Assembly: GCA_964607765.1 (NCBI GenBank) | Contig: CAZSNT010000134.1 | Coordinates: 1 to 29,097, forward strand | Direction of reading: 5' to 3' | From: CAZSNT01 sp964607765 | GTDB taxonomy: Bacteria > Verrucomicrobiota > Lentisphaeria > Oligosphaerales > JABHEG01 | DNA length: 29,097 bases | Part shown: positions 17,054 through 24,260 of the stretch, one piece after another | Numbering within the stretch: position 1 is the first letter of the stretch | Layout: the number at the start of each line of letters is the position of its first letter | Translations under genes and position numbers: made by a program | Notes under the pieces: model-generated | Seen by the model: only the letters and a program-made list of their open reading frames with translations | Database searches by the model: none | Told to the model about the DNA's origin: nothing

Positions 17054-18472
17054 ATGCAGCGACCGAATGTCTTGATCATCATGTCCGACGACCAGGGACC
17101 GTGGACGATGGGGTGCGCCGGTACCCCGGATGTCATCACGCCAAACCTGGACCGGCTCGCCGCCGAAGGCATGCGGTTCACCGATTTCTTCTGCACGTCC
17201 CCGGTGTGTTCGCCGGCACGCGCGTCATTCCTGACCGGCCGCATCCCCAGTCAGCACGGAGTCCATGACTGGATCAAGTCCGGCAACATCGAGGTCGCGA
17301 ACGGTGTGACCTGGTGTGGCAAGGATCACCCGATCGAGTACCTCGCCGGGCTCACGGGATTCACCGACGTGCTGTCCCGCAACGGCTACACGTGTGCCAT
17401 TTCAGGGAAGTGGCACCTGGGCGACAGCGGCACGCCGCAGAAGGGCCACACATGGTGGTACGCCCACTCCCTGGGCGGCGACAGCTACACCGACTACTTC
17501 GCGTTCGACAACACACCGGAACTGCAGCATAAGACAAAGTACGTCACTGACTACTTCACTGACCGCGCCCTGGAGTTTCTCGATGAGGCGGCGGAAGGAG
17601 ACACACCGTTCTGCCTGAGCGTGCACTACACGGCGCCGCATGCGCCCTGGCGCGAGCACGAACAGCCACCCGAGATCTGGGCGCTCTACGACAACTGCAC
17701 GTTCGACTCGGTCCCACTCGATCCGCCGCACCCGTGGGGCGGCTGGGCCCCGACGCCGGAGAAGCGCCGTGAGACACTCCAGGGCTACTTCACGACAGTC
17801 ACGGCTATGGACCGGGCCATCGGCCGCTTGATCGACAGACTGGAAGCGCTCGAACTGCGCAGGGACACGCTCGTGTTCTTCCTCAGCGACAACGGCTTCA
17901 ACATGGGCCATCACGGCATCATCGGTAAGGGCAACGGTACGTTCCCGCTCAACATGTACGACACATCCGTGAAAGTGCCGTTCATCGCATCCTGCCCAGG
18001 TCGGCTTCCACAGGATGTGGTGTGCGATGCAATGCTCAGCCAGTACGACTTCATGCCGACACTGCTCGACCTGCTTGGCATCGAGAATCCCGAGGTCAAC
18101 AGACTCCCCGGACGCAGCTTTGCCGCCCTCTTGCGCGGCGAAGCTGACGCGGGCCGTGAGAGCGTCGTGGTGTTCGACGAGTACGGGCCCGTGCGGATGA
18201 TCCGCGACAGGAAGTGGAAGTACGTGCACCGCTACCCCGACGGCCCTCACGAACTGTACGATTTGGGGGCGGATCCCGGCGAACACGTCAACCTGATCGA
18301 CAAGCCCGAGGTCACCAACGTCCGCGACGATATGCTCCAGCGCCTCGATGCCTGGTTTGCACGCTATGTCGATCCCGCCCGCGACGGCGCCCGCGAACCC
18401 GTCACAGGCCGAGGCCAGATTGACCTGTGCGGCACGGTCGGCCAAGGCCGCCGCGCTTTCGAAGGGAGATGA
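17054..18472 (+). CDS. Type I sulfatase, predicted cytoplasmic
   Basis: This 472-residue sulfatase has SDDQGPWTMG at residues 11-20 (D12-D13 metal pair), formylglycine motif CSPAR (C52-R56) with FLTGRIPSQHGVHDW after it, GKWHLGD near residue 118, and the second metal block SDNGFNMGHHG at D279-N280. The DN form of that block, rather than DH, separates it from the other four sulfatases in the window. No signal peptide precedes the first strand. AAGGGAG lies six bases before ATG 17054. It lies 27 bases after the DUF6259-type gene and three bases before the UROD-like gene, so a three-gene operon is likely. It probably desulfates an imported oligosaccharide or monosaccharide (inference). Confidence 0.92.
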   Translation: MQRPNVLIIMSDDQGPWTMGCAGTPDVITPNLDRLAAEGMRFTDFFCTSPVCSPARASFLTGRIPSQHGVHDWIKSGNIEVANGVTWCGKDHPIEYLAGLTGFTDVLSRNGYTCAISGKWHLGDSGTPQKGHTWWYAHSLGGDSYTDYFAFDNTPELQHKTKYVTDYFTDRALEFLDEAAEGDTPFCLSVHYTAPHAPWREHEQPPEIWALYDNCTFDSVPLDPPHPWGGWAPTPEKRRETLQGYFTTVTAMDRAIGRLIDRLEALELRRDTLVFFLSDNGFNMGHHGIIGKGNGTFPLNMYDTSVKVPFIASCPGRLPQDVVCDAMLSQYDFMPTLLDLLGIENPEVNRLPGRSFAALLRGEADAGRESVVVFDEYGPVRMIRDRKWKYVHRYPDGPHELYDLGADPGEHVNLIDKPEVTNVRDDMLQRLDAWFARYVDPARDGAREPVTGRGQIDLCGTVGQGRRAFEGR

Positions 18473-18475
18473 ACC

Positions 18476-19444
18476 ATGACCAGCCGTGAACGTGTGTATC
18501 GTGCCATCGCGCACCAAACGGGTGACCGCGCACCTTGCTGCATCGGACTCGCAGCGGACATGCGCGAGAAGCTCGCGGCGGAACGCGACGTGACGGATGA
18601 AAACGCCTTCTTCGACAACGATGTCATCCGGATCTCCCCGCCTTGGTGGAGGTGGCAGGATGTGGCCGGGTCAATGGCCGAATGGCGCCAGTCCCTCGAC
18701 ATCCCCAGAACCCCGCCAACCGTGGCAGGCACGGGGGACTATGATGCGTTTCTCACCCGAGTAGCTGCGGTGCACGACGCGGGAAAATACACGCTGGCGT
18801 GCTGCTACGGGTCGCACTTCGAGAAGGCGTACTTTGCGCGAGGTATCGAGAATTTCCTCGCAGACATGGCTGCCGAGCCGGAAGCGGCCAAACGATTCCT
18901 AGACGACATCATCCGCCGCAACCTGGTGATGCTGGAGAACATTCTGAGCTGCCCGCTGCTTGACGGTGTGCTGCTGGGCAGCGACTGGGGCAGTCAGTGC
19001 GATCTGCTCATGTCACCGGACACGTGGCACGCCCTCATACGACCGGGGGAGCAGGCCGAGTACGACCTCATCAAGGCTCACGGCAAGCACGTTTGGATCC
19101 ACTCCTGCGGCAATGTCGTGAAGATCATCCCCGCGCTCATCGAGATGGGGGTGGACGTACTCAATCCCGTGCAGCCCGAATGCATGGACATCGGGATGCT
19201 GAAACGGGAGTACGGCCGCGACCTGACCTTCTGGGGCGGCCTCAGCACGCAGCGCACACTGCCCTACGGCACGCCCGAAGATGTGCGGCGCGAAGCGCGT
19301 GAGATGAAGGCCCTGCTTGGAGCGAACGGCGGTCTCATCTTCGCACCTGCCCAGGAACTCCAGGCCGATGTACCCCTGGCCAACATCGAGGCCCTGCGTG
19401 ATGTGGCGTGGGAGACGGCGGCCCAAGGCGGGATGGCACGGTAA
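18476..19444 (+). CDS. Uroporphyrinogen decarboxylase-like family protein
   Basis: This 322-residue protein has the fold of uroporphyrinogen decarboxylases and the related zinc methyltransferases. It starts MTSRERVYRAI, which is typical of the family (MTPRERV). LLGSDWGSQ (167-174), HSCGN (H209, C211) and VLNPVQPE (228-235) follow in the usual order. HxC is the metal-binding pair of the MtaA-like branch, and the arginines of true HemE are not evident, so haem synthesis is unlikely. Such UROD-like proteins are common in carbohydrate loci of PVC bacteria, where their reaction is unproved; a corrinoid-linked methyl transfer or an aldolase-like role is conceivable. The ATG lies three bases after the sulfatase stop, and its Shine-Dalgarno AAGGGAG lies inside that gene, so translation is coupled. 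It converges with the SGNH gene, four bases apart. Confidence 0.85.
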   Translation: MTSRERVYRAIAHQTGDRAPCCIGLAADMREKLAAERDVTDENAFFDNDVIRISPPWWRWQDVAGSMAEWRQSLDIPRTPPTVAGTGDYDAFLTRVAAVHDAGKYTLACCYGSHFEKAYFARGIENFLADMAAEPEAAKRFLDDIIRRNLVMLENILSCPLLDGVLLGSDWGSQCDLLMSPDTWHALIRPGEQAEYDLIKAHGKHVWIHSCGNVVKIIPALIEMGVDVLNPVQPECMDIGMLKREYGRDLTFWGGLSTQRTLPYGTPEDVRREAREMKALLGANGGLIFAPAQELQADVPLANIEALRDVAWETAAQGGMAR

Positions 19445-19448
19445 CCCG

Positions 19449-21326
19449 CTACTCCGTAAACCACGCCTCCAGCAAACGGCCGATGATCTGGCAGCCGCGG
19501 GCATTGGCGTGTACGCGGTCGCCCATGAACCAGCCGTACGTCTTACCACTGTCCTGGATGTACTGCCACCACGGCCCGCTCATGTCGAAGAAGGCGCATT
19601 TCTCTTCCGCCGCGACCGTCTGCATGTTGTAGCGGAAGTTGCTCGTCGTCGTATCAATCTCACGCGTGAACGTCTTGATGTGCTCGTCTCTCAGAGCACC
19701 AAACACCGGTGTCAGCAACAGGACCTCGGTGGCCGGTTGTCGCGCGCGAACCTGCCGAATGACCGACCGAACGGCTTCAGCATCGCCCCGGTTCGAGATG
19801 CCCCCGATCACCAACAGGTCCGGGTTGTGTCTCAGCACGTGGTGCTCAATGCGGTTGTCATCCTGGTACCACGTGCAGCCGGTCGAACTCCGCAGCGATG
19901 CGATCTTCGCTATCTTGCACTTCGGGTAGCGCCGCATGAGCAGCAGCTCAAACGACGAAGCGGACGTGTTGCCCATGATGCTGTCGCCCAGCAACACCAT
20001 GCGGAGTTGGCCCCCGTCACGTAGTGTGCTCAGCGTCTTCGGAATGTGTGCAAACCGTCCAGGGAGCGGCACATACTCAATCGGATCCATTGCCGCGTAG
20101 ATCGCATCCACCCGCTCCAGCCGGCTCATCCCCGCGTACGCATCCGCCACGCTGCCGTTGAGCAGGATGCCCCCGAGCCGCACCGGGCCCGCCGACGCGA
20201 CCTTCAGAACAAGCTCGTGCTCTGCTGTCCGGTCCAACCCCTTCACCAGCGAGACAGGACGCATTGTCGGACCGGTCACGTCCGGGGCGGCAAGCTGCTG
20301 GAACGCGGCGCCGTCGACCGAGTACGCGACATCGGCGCTGTCCCGATCCACCACATCGATGATGCCGATCTCCGAGCCTTTGAACTTCAGAGAGAGCGTC
20401 GCGCCCTGCTCCTTGCAGACCAGAACATGCCGAAACGGCCCGATCGGACTGGCCTGCCCCGGCGCCCAAGCCCCAACGCGCTTGACCAGCGGATTCTCGT
20501 ACGCCACGATGCGCCCGTTGTCGTTCGTGTCCGGGAACAGCCGCTCGGGCAGACTGTAACGCGTGGGCTTCTCAGGAATGGGATAGGCGGTCATCAATGC
20601 GTCAATGAACTCAAGTGCCGCCTCAGCGTAGATCCTGGCGCCGGCATCGGTCGGGTTGATGCCGTCCGTACTGAAGTCCTCGAACGAGATCTCCCCGGCA
20701 ATGATCTTGTCAGCCGCTACCTTCGCCAGGTTCAGGCTGGGAATGCCGTAGTGCGCCGCAATCCGCTCACTCACGTCGATATACGGCGGCGTCTCGCCCT
20801 GCCGGTAAGCCGCCAGCATTTCGGGAGTCAACGTGTAGACCAGAATTCGGCTGTGCGTGGCGCGGTAGCGCGTAACCTGGCGGACCAGCCCTTCCAGTGA
20901 TGTCTTCACCTGCTCAACAGGTACATGCCGGTCGTCCGCGGCAAAATCGAGAATCGCCAGGTGACCGCTGCAGATCACCTCACCGTAGACCGCCTGACCG
21001 CGGCTGCAGCGGAACAGGCCGAACCAACTCCCGCCCGGCTGTATGTGCCGCGTCTCGCGCATCGAGGCCTCGGGGAAGTGTTTCTTGAGGCCTTTCACCA
21101 TCTGGGCCGAATACCGCAGTCCCTTGTTCTTCAGCCCCCTCCCGGCCAGAACGGAGTTGCCGATGAAGAACAGGTACTGATTGCCGACCCTGTTCTCCCG
21201 GAGGAAATACTGGCTGTTCGGAATGCCGTCCCGAACCTGATAGTACTCCGCGGCACCCACAGTGCACGCCGCACCTGCAATCAGCAGGTTACACGATATC
21301 GCTTTCCTGACATGCCCCGCAATCAT
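19449..21326 (-). CDS. Secreted protein with two SGNH-hydrolase domains
   Basis: This 625-residue protein begins with a Sec-type signal (residues 1-26, KAI then a hydrophobic stretch ending VGAA). Domain 1 (about 45-250) has block I as FFIGNSVLAG (S58) and a block V equivalent DGINPTDAG, where the usual catalytic His is Asn224. Residues about 270-395 form a beta-sandwich linker of the type often found in acetylxylan-esterase-like proteins. Domain 2 (about 435-625) has VLLGDSIMGN (S449), GGISN (508-512) and DRVH (D603, H606), a complete SGNH set. It would deacetylate a glycan or another ester outside the cytoplasm. ATG 21326 is chosen because AGGAGGAAGG lies directly upstream. The open frame beyond it only reads through repeats and the gap and is not real. 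Confidence 0.85.
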   Translation of the reverse strand: MIAGHVRKAISCNLLIAGAACTVGAAEYYQVRDGIPNSQYFLRENRVGNQYLFFIGNSVLAGRGLKNKGLRYSAQMVKGLKKHFPEASMRETRHIQPGGSWFGLFRCSRGQAVYGEVICSGHLAILDFAADDRHVPVEQVKTSLEGLVRQVTRYRATHSRILVYTLTPEMLAAYRQGETPPYIDVSERIAAHYGIPSLNLAKVAADKIIAGEISFEDFSTDGINPTDAGARIYAEAALEFIDALMTAYPIPEKPTRYSLPERLFPDTNDNGRIVAYENPLVKRVGAWAPGQASPIGPFRHVLVCKEQGATLSLKFKGSEIGIIDVVDRDSADVAYSVDGAAFQQLAAPDVTGPTMRPVSLVKGLDRTAEHELVLKVASAGPVRLGGILLNGSVADAYAGMSRLERVDAIYAAMDPIEYVPLPGRFAHIPKTLSTLRDGGQLRMVLLGDSIMGNTSASSFELLLMRRYPKCKIAKIASLRSSTGCTWYQDDNRIEHHVLRHNPDLLVIGGISNRGDAEAVRSVIRQVRARQPATEVLLLTPVFGALRDEHIKTFTREIDTTTSNFRYNMQTVAAEEKCAFFDMSGPWWQYIQDSGKTYGWFMGDRVHANARGCQIIGRLLEAWFTE

Positions 21327-21386
21327 GGTTCGTCCTTCCTCCTCTGGCTTCGTGGCGCTCGGCGAATCAGTCACCCGATGGGCGAG

Positions 21387-21415
21387 AGGATAGCACGGCC
21401 CCCTCGGGCATGCAA
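21387..21415 (-). promoter_or_regulatory. Weak promoter candidate for the SGNH gene
   Basis: Read on the minus strand, TTGCAT (21415-21410) and TATCCT (21392-21387) are separated by 17 bp, about 60 bases before ATG 21326. The match to consensus is three and four of six, so this is only a possibility. Confidence 0.25.
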
Positions 21416-21439
21416 ACGGACACCGGCCGAACCAAGCTC

Positions 21440-21900
21440 TTCCTCGTCCCCGCACGCCACGCGTCCGGAAAACGCACCCCGTCCAGCCCGTTTTCCGGTC
21501 ANNNNNNNNNNNNNNNNNNNNNNNNNNNNNNNNNNNNNNNNNNNNNNNNNNNNNNNNNNNNNNNNNNNNNNNNNNNNNNNNNNNNNNNNNNNNNNNNNNN
21601 NTCCCCGCACGCCACGCGTCCGGAAAACGCACCCCGTCCAGCCCGTTTTCCGGTCACGCCAACCCGTTTTCCGGTCACGCCACGCGACCGACCGACCACA
21701 CGCCACGCGTCCGGAAAACGCACCCCGTCCAGCCCGTTTTCCGGTCATGCCACGCGACCGACCGACCACACGCCACGCGTCCGGAAAACGCACCCCGTCC
21801 AGCCCGTTTTCCGGTCATGCCGCGCGCCCGACCGGCCCCATTCCTCGGCCGCCGCCTCGACCGGAAAACGCACCCGGTCCAACCCGTTTTCCGGTCACGC
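21440..21900. repeat. Tandem array of 10-bp-stem palindromes, interrupted by an assembly gap
   Basis: The core is CCGGAAAACG, a 14-nt C-rich loop, then CGTTTTCCGG, a perfect 10-bp inverted repeat. Full copies are at 21465-21498, 21620-21653, 21711-21744, 21781-21814 and 21861-21894, with a lone right arm at 21665-21674. Copies three and four lie 70 bp apart and share nearly all flanking sequence, including a GACCGACCGACCA stretch. The fifth is more diverged. The array lies between divergent genes (SGNH and SDR), so transcription termination is not an obvious role. The reading frames through it in both directions are by-products of the repeat. Confidence 0.9.
21502..21601. other. Assembly gap of 100 N
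   Basis: Exactly 100 N inside the palindrome array. The round number suggests a scaffold placeholder of unknown true length, caused by the repeat. More repeat copies may be hidden here. Confidence 0.95.
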
Positions 21901-21959
21901 CACGCACCCATTCCCGTGCCCGACGCCACTGACCAGACGCACATCTCCCTCACGGGCGC

Positions 21960-21988
21960 TTGTCCCCCGTTGTGAGTTGGGCTATGAT
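21960..21988 (+). promoter_or_regulatory. Sigma70-like promoter candidate for the SDR gene at 22022
   Basis: TTGTCC (21960-21965), 17-bp spacer, TATGAT (21983-21988), with four and five of six consensus matches. A start near 21995 would give a leader of about 27 bases containing the ribosome site AAAGGAG. It lies just outside the palindrome array. Confidence 0.42.
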
Positions 21989-22021
21989 TGAGCCATACCA
22001 TCCGCACGGAAAGGAGCGCCG

Positions 22022-22741
22022 ATGCCAGACCACGTCACACTCATCACCGGCGCGAGCGCCGGCATTGGCCGGGCCACAGCCGAGATGCTGGCCGCCCGCG
22101 GCCACCGGGTGATCGGCATGGCGCGTCGCGCCGTCGACAGCTTCCCCGGTACATACATTCAAGTAGACCTCGCCGATCGCGATGCCACAGCTCGTGCCCT
22201 CGACAAGGTCGTACAGGAAACGACGATCGACGGTCTGGTCAACAATGTGGGCATCGTGCGCCCTGCGGCGCTGGAGCAGATCACGATTCAGGACCTGATG
22301 GACGTTTACGACCTGAACGTGCGCTGCACGCTGCAGTGCACACAGGCCGTGACCCCCGGCATGAAGGAGCGCGGCTACGGCCGCATTGTCAACGTTGCCA
22401 GCCTGGTCACCAATGGGGTGCCGCACCGCACGAGCTACGCTGCATCGAAGTGTGCCTTACTCAGCTGCACCACAAGCTGGGCCTTGGAGCTGGCCGCCTA
22501 CGGAGTCACCGTCAACGCGGTGTCCCCCGGCCCCACCGCAACCGAGATGTTCAACCGCAATAATCCCCCGGGCAGCGACGGTTACAAACGCTACACAGGC
22601 ATGGTGCCGATGAGACGCGTGGCCCCGCCCGAAGAGATCGCCTCAGCTATCTGCTTCTTCCTGAGTGAAGAGGCCAGCTTCGTGACCGGGCAGAACCTCT
22701 ACGTCGACGGCGGCGCATCCGTCGGACCCGCACCGGAATAG
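22022..22741 (+). CDS. SDR-family oxidoreductase
   Basis: This is a 239-residue classical SDR. It has TGASAGIG (9-16) for the cofactor, NNVG (74-77), catalytic S127, and Y139-x-x-x-K143. R35-R36 after the second strand (GMARR) suggest NADPH preference, unlike the SDR at 9150, which has Asp there. The C-terminal FVTGQNLYVDGG is typical. It resembles 3-oxoacyl-ACP-reductase/sugar-dehydrogenase types, which cannot be separated by sequence reading alone. AAAGGAG lies five bases before ATG 22022. The gene stands alone on the plus strand between the repeat array and the convergent transglutaminase-like gene. Its link to the sulfatase blocks is uncertain. Confidence 0.9.
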   Translation: MPDHVTLITGASAGIGRATAEMLAARGHRVIGMARRAVDSFPGTYIQVDLADRDATARALDKVVQETTIDGLVNNVGIVRPAALEQITIQDLMDVYDLNVRCTLQCTQAVTPGMKERGYGRIVNVASLVTNGVPHRTSYAASKCALLSCTTSWALELAAYGVTVNAVSPGPTATEMFNRNNPPGSDGYKRYTGMVPMRRVAPPEEIASAICFFLSEEASFVTGQNLYVDGGASVGPAPE

Positions 22742-22886
22742 TCATGCGGCGCCGGCTCCATCTGCCCCGCCAAAACGCGCTCGTGATCGGCTACAACCAG
22801 CCGCTTCCCCCTCTGCACGACCGATGCCCCTCGGCCGCCAGGTGCTCGCGCTGAACTGCCCCTTGCCCCCGATCCGCCCTTCCCCG

Positions 22887-24197
22887 TCAGGGCCTCTTCT
22901 CTTTCTGCAACGGACTCGTCTGCAGAATGTCGAAGGTCGGATACGTGACGTAGAGAATCGGCATATGTCCGTCCGTCGTTGTGAAGTAGGGAAGATGAAA
23001 CACGCCGCATCTTATCTGCCCGCCACCGGTCGGATCCACCTGCAGCCACCCCCTGTCCGGCACAAGCACCTCGGCCCAGACGTGCCCGTCGCCGCCGTAG
23101 TGCCAACCCCCTACCTGGCGAGCCGCGATTCCCAGGGCTCGACAAAGCGTGACGAAACAATCGGATGAATCCCAGCAGCGCCCGTAGCCCTGCGCCAACA
23201 CCTTCTTCACCCCCCAACGTGATCCTGCAGGACCGTCAGGCTTCAGGTTGCGGTGCGGCGTCAGCCATTGCAGGATCGCTTTGATCTTGGCCCCCGTGCC
23301 GTCTGCGTCCGCCGTGATCTTCTCGGCAAGCGCTGCCACCTCGGGGTCCTCAGCGGGCCAGAACTTCGTCCCCGCAACCAGCGACTTGGAGAAGCGCTGC
23401 TGCGACGGCGTGAGCGGATCGGCCGTGCACCGCAACCCCGCGGTCAAACGCACGTGCGGAATCCCGTGCCGACGCGGCGTGGAGGCAAACCAGTAGCTGA
23501 CCGACTCCGTTTTCGGGTCAGGACGGGTTTGAACGGGCGGAGGCACAAAACGGTAGGAAGGCTTGGAACTCAGGTCCGTCGGCATACGCAACGTAAGCTT
23601 GTTCCCGAAAATGAAGCCGCTCGCCAACTCCTTGATCCGTCGCGTGCGCTCCAGATTCCCGTCACGCCGTTTGCTGTCCTGGATCAGCAACTGCGTCAGC
23701 TCGTTGAAAGCCATGTAGTCGGCTCTGTCCACGAGCGCAATGTCCGAAACAACCCGGTACTGGACAACCGCCGGCTTCCGCCTGATGCCAAGCTCGTAAA
23801 CGACCCGGTGCGCCAACGGCACAGTCACACCACGGCCGGACAGCTCGATCACGCGCTCGCCCGTCCGGTGGCAGAAAACAGGGTCCGCCTTCATCTTCAG
23901 GATCGACTTGTAAATCGCGGTGGCGGCCGCGGGATCGGTCGCGTCGAGGATGTTGACCCGAACCGCTTGTCCATTGACCAGAATGAACGTATTGGACAGG
24001 CGCGTGAGACCGCCGCCCAGCCTCGCGCCTATCCCGTCCGCCTCGCCTTTCGGCACGACCCAAGATTCAGTCACCTGCCAACCGACCGGCATGTCCTCGA
24101 AAAGTGCATCAACCGGCTTTGCCTCCCCAGCCCAACCGGCAGCAACCCCAAACAGCGCGGCAACAAGGCAACGACGGGCAAAGCGACACGTTTCCAT
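22887..24197 (-). CDS. Secreted transglutaminase-like (papain-fold) protein
   Basis: This 436-residue protein has an N-terminal Sec signal (residues 1-24, RRCLVAALFGVAAGWAG). Residues about 30-290 form a long, mainly beta region that I cannot assign. The C-terminal transglutaminase core carries the full triad: C341 in GYGRCWDSSD, H372 in GHVWAEV and D388 in VDPTGG. Bacterial proteins of this type are usually peptidases or amidases rather than crosslinking enzymes. ATG 24197 has GGAG six bases upstream. It follows the arylsulfotransferase-like gene by 63 bases on the same strand, so the two may be co-transcribed. A role in processing surface or substrate-bound protein is possible but not shown. 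Confidence 0.88.
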   Translation of the reverse strand: METCRFARRCLVAALFGVAAGWAGEAKPVDALFEDMPVGWQVTESWVVPKGEADGIGARLGGGLTRLSNTFILVNGQAVRVNILDATDPAAATAIYKSILKMKADPVFCHRTGERVIELSGRGVTVPLAHRVVYELGIRRKPAVVQYRVVSDIALVDRADYMAFNELTQLLIQDSKRRDGNLERTRRIKELASGFIFGNKLTLRMPTDLSSKPSYRFVPPPVQTRPDPKTESVSYWFASTPRRHGIPHVRLTAGLRCTADPLTPSQQRFSKSLVAGTKFWPAEDPEVAALAEKITADADGTGAKIKAILQWLTPHRNLKPDGPAGSRWGVKKVLAQGYGRCWDSSDCFVTLCRALGIAARQVGGWHYGGDGHVWAEVLVPDRGWLQVDPTGGGQIRCGVFHLPYFTTTDGHMPILYVTYPTFDILQTSPLQKEKRP

Positions 24198-24260
24198 AGC
24201 GGACTCCGCACGGATGACGGTTGGGGCAGACGGCGTCCCAATATCACCTCTGGCGCCGTA

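Noticed and set aside
18476..19444. Haem-pathway HemE
   Set aside because: The HSCGN metal motif and operon context with a sulfatase fit the methyltransferase-like branch better, and no other haem genes are present.
21327..21632. N-terminal extension of the SGNH frame through the gap
   Set aside because: It crosses the run of N and translates the repeats. A strong Shine-Dalgarno and a signal peptide place the start at 21326.
21440..21900. CRISPR array
   Set aside because: The units are palindromic cores with near-identical flanks rather than conserved repeats with unique spacers, and no cas gene is nearby.
22742..22886. A short gene or pseudogene between the SDR and the transglutaminase-like gene
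   Set aside because: Short frames exist on both strands, but none has a ribosome site or a recognisable sequence.
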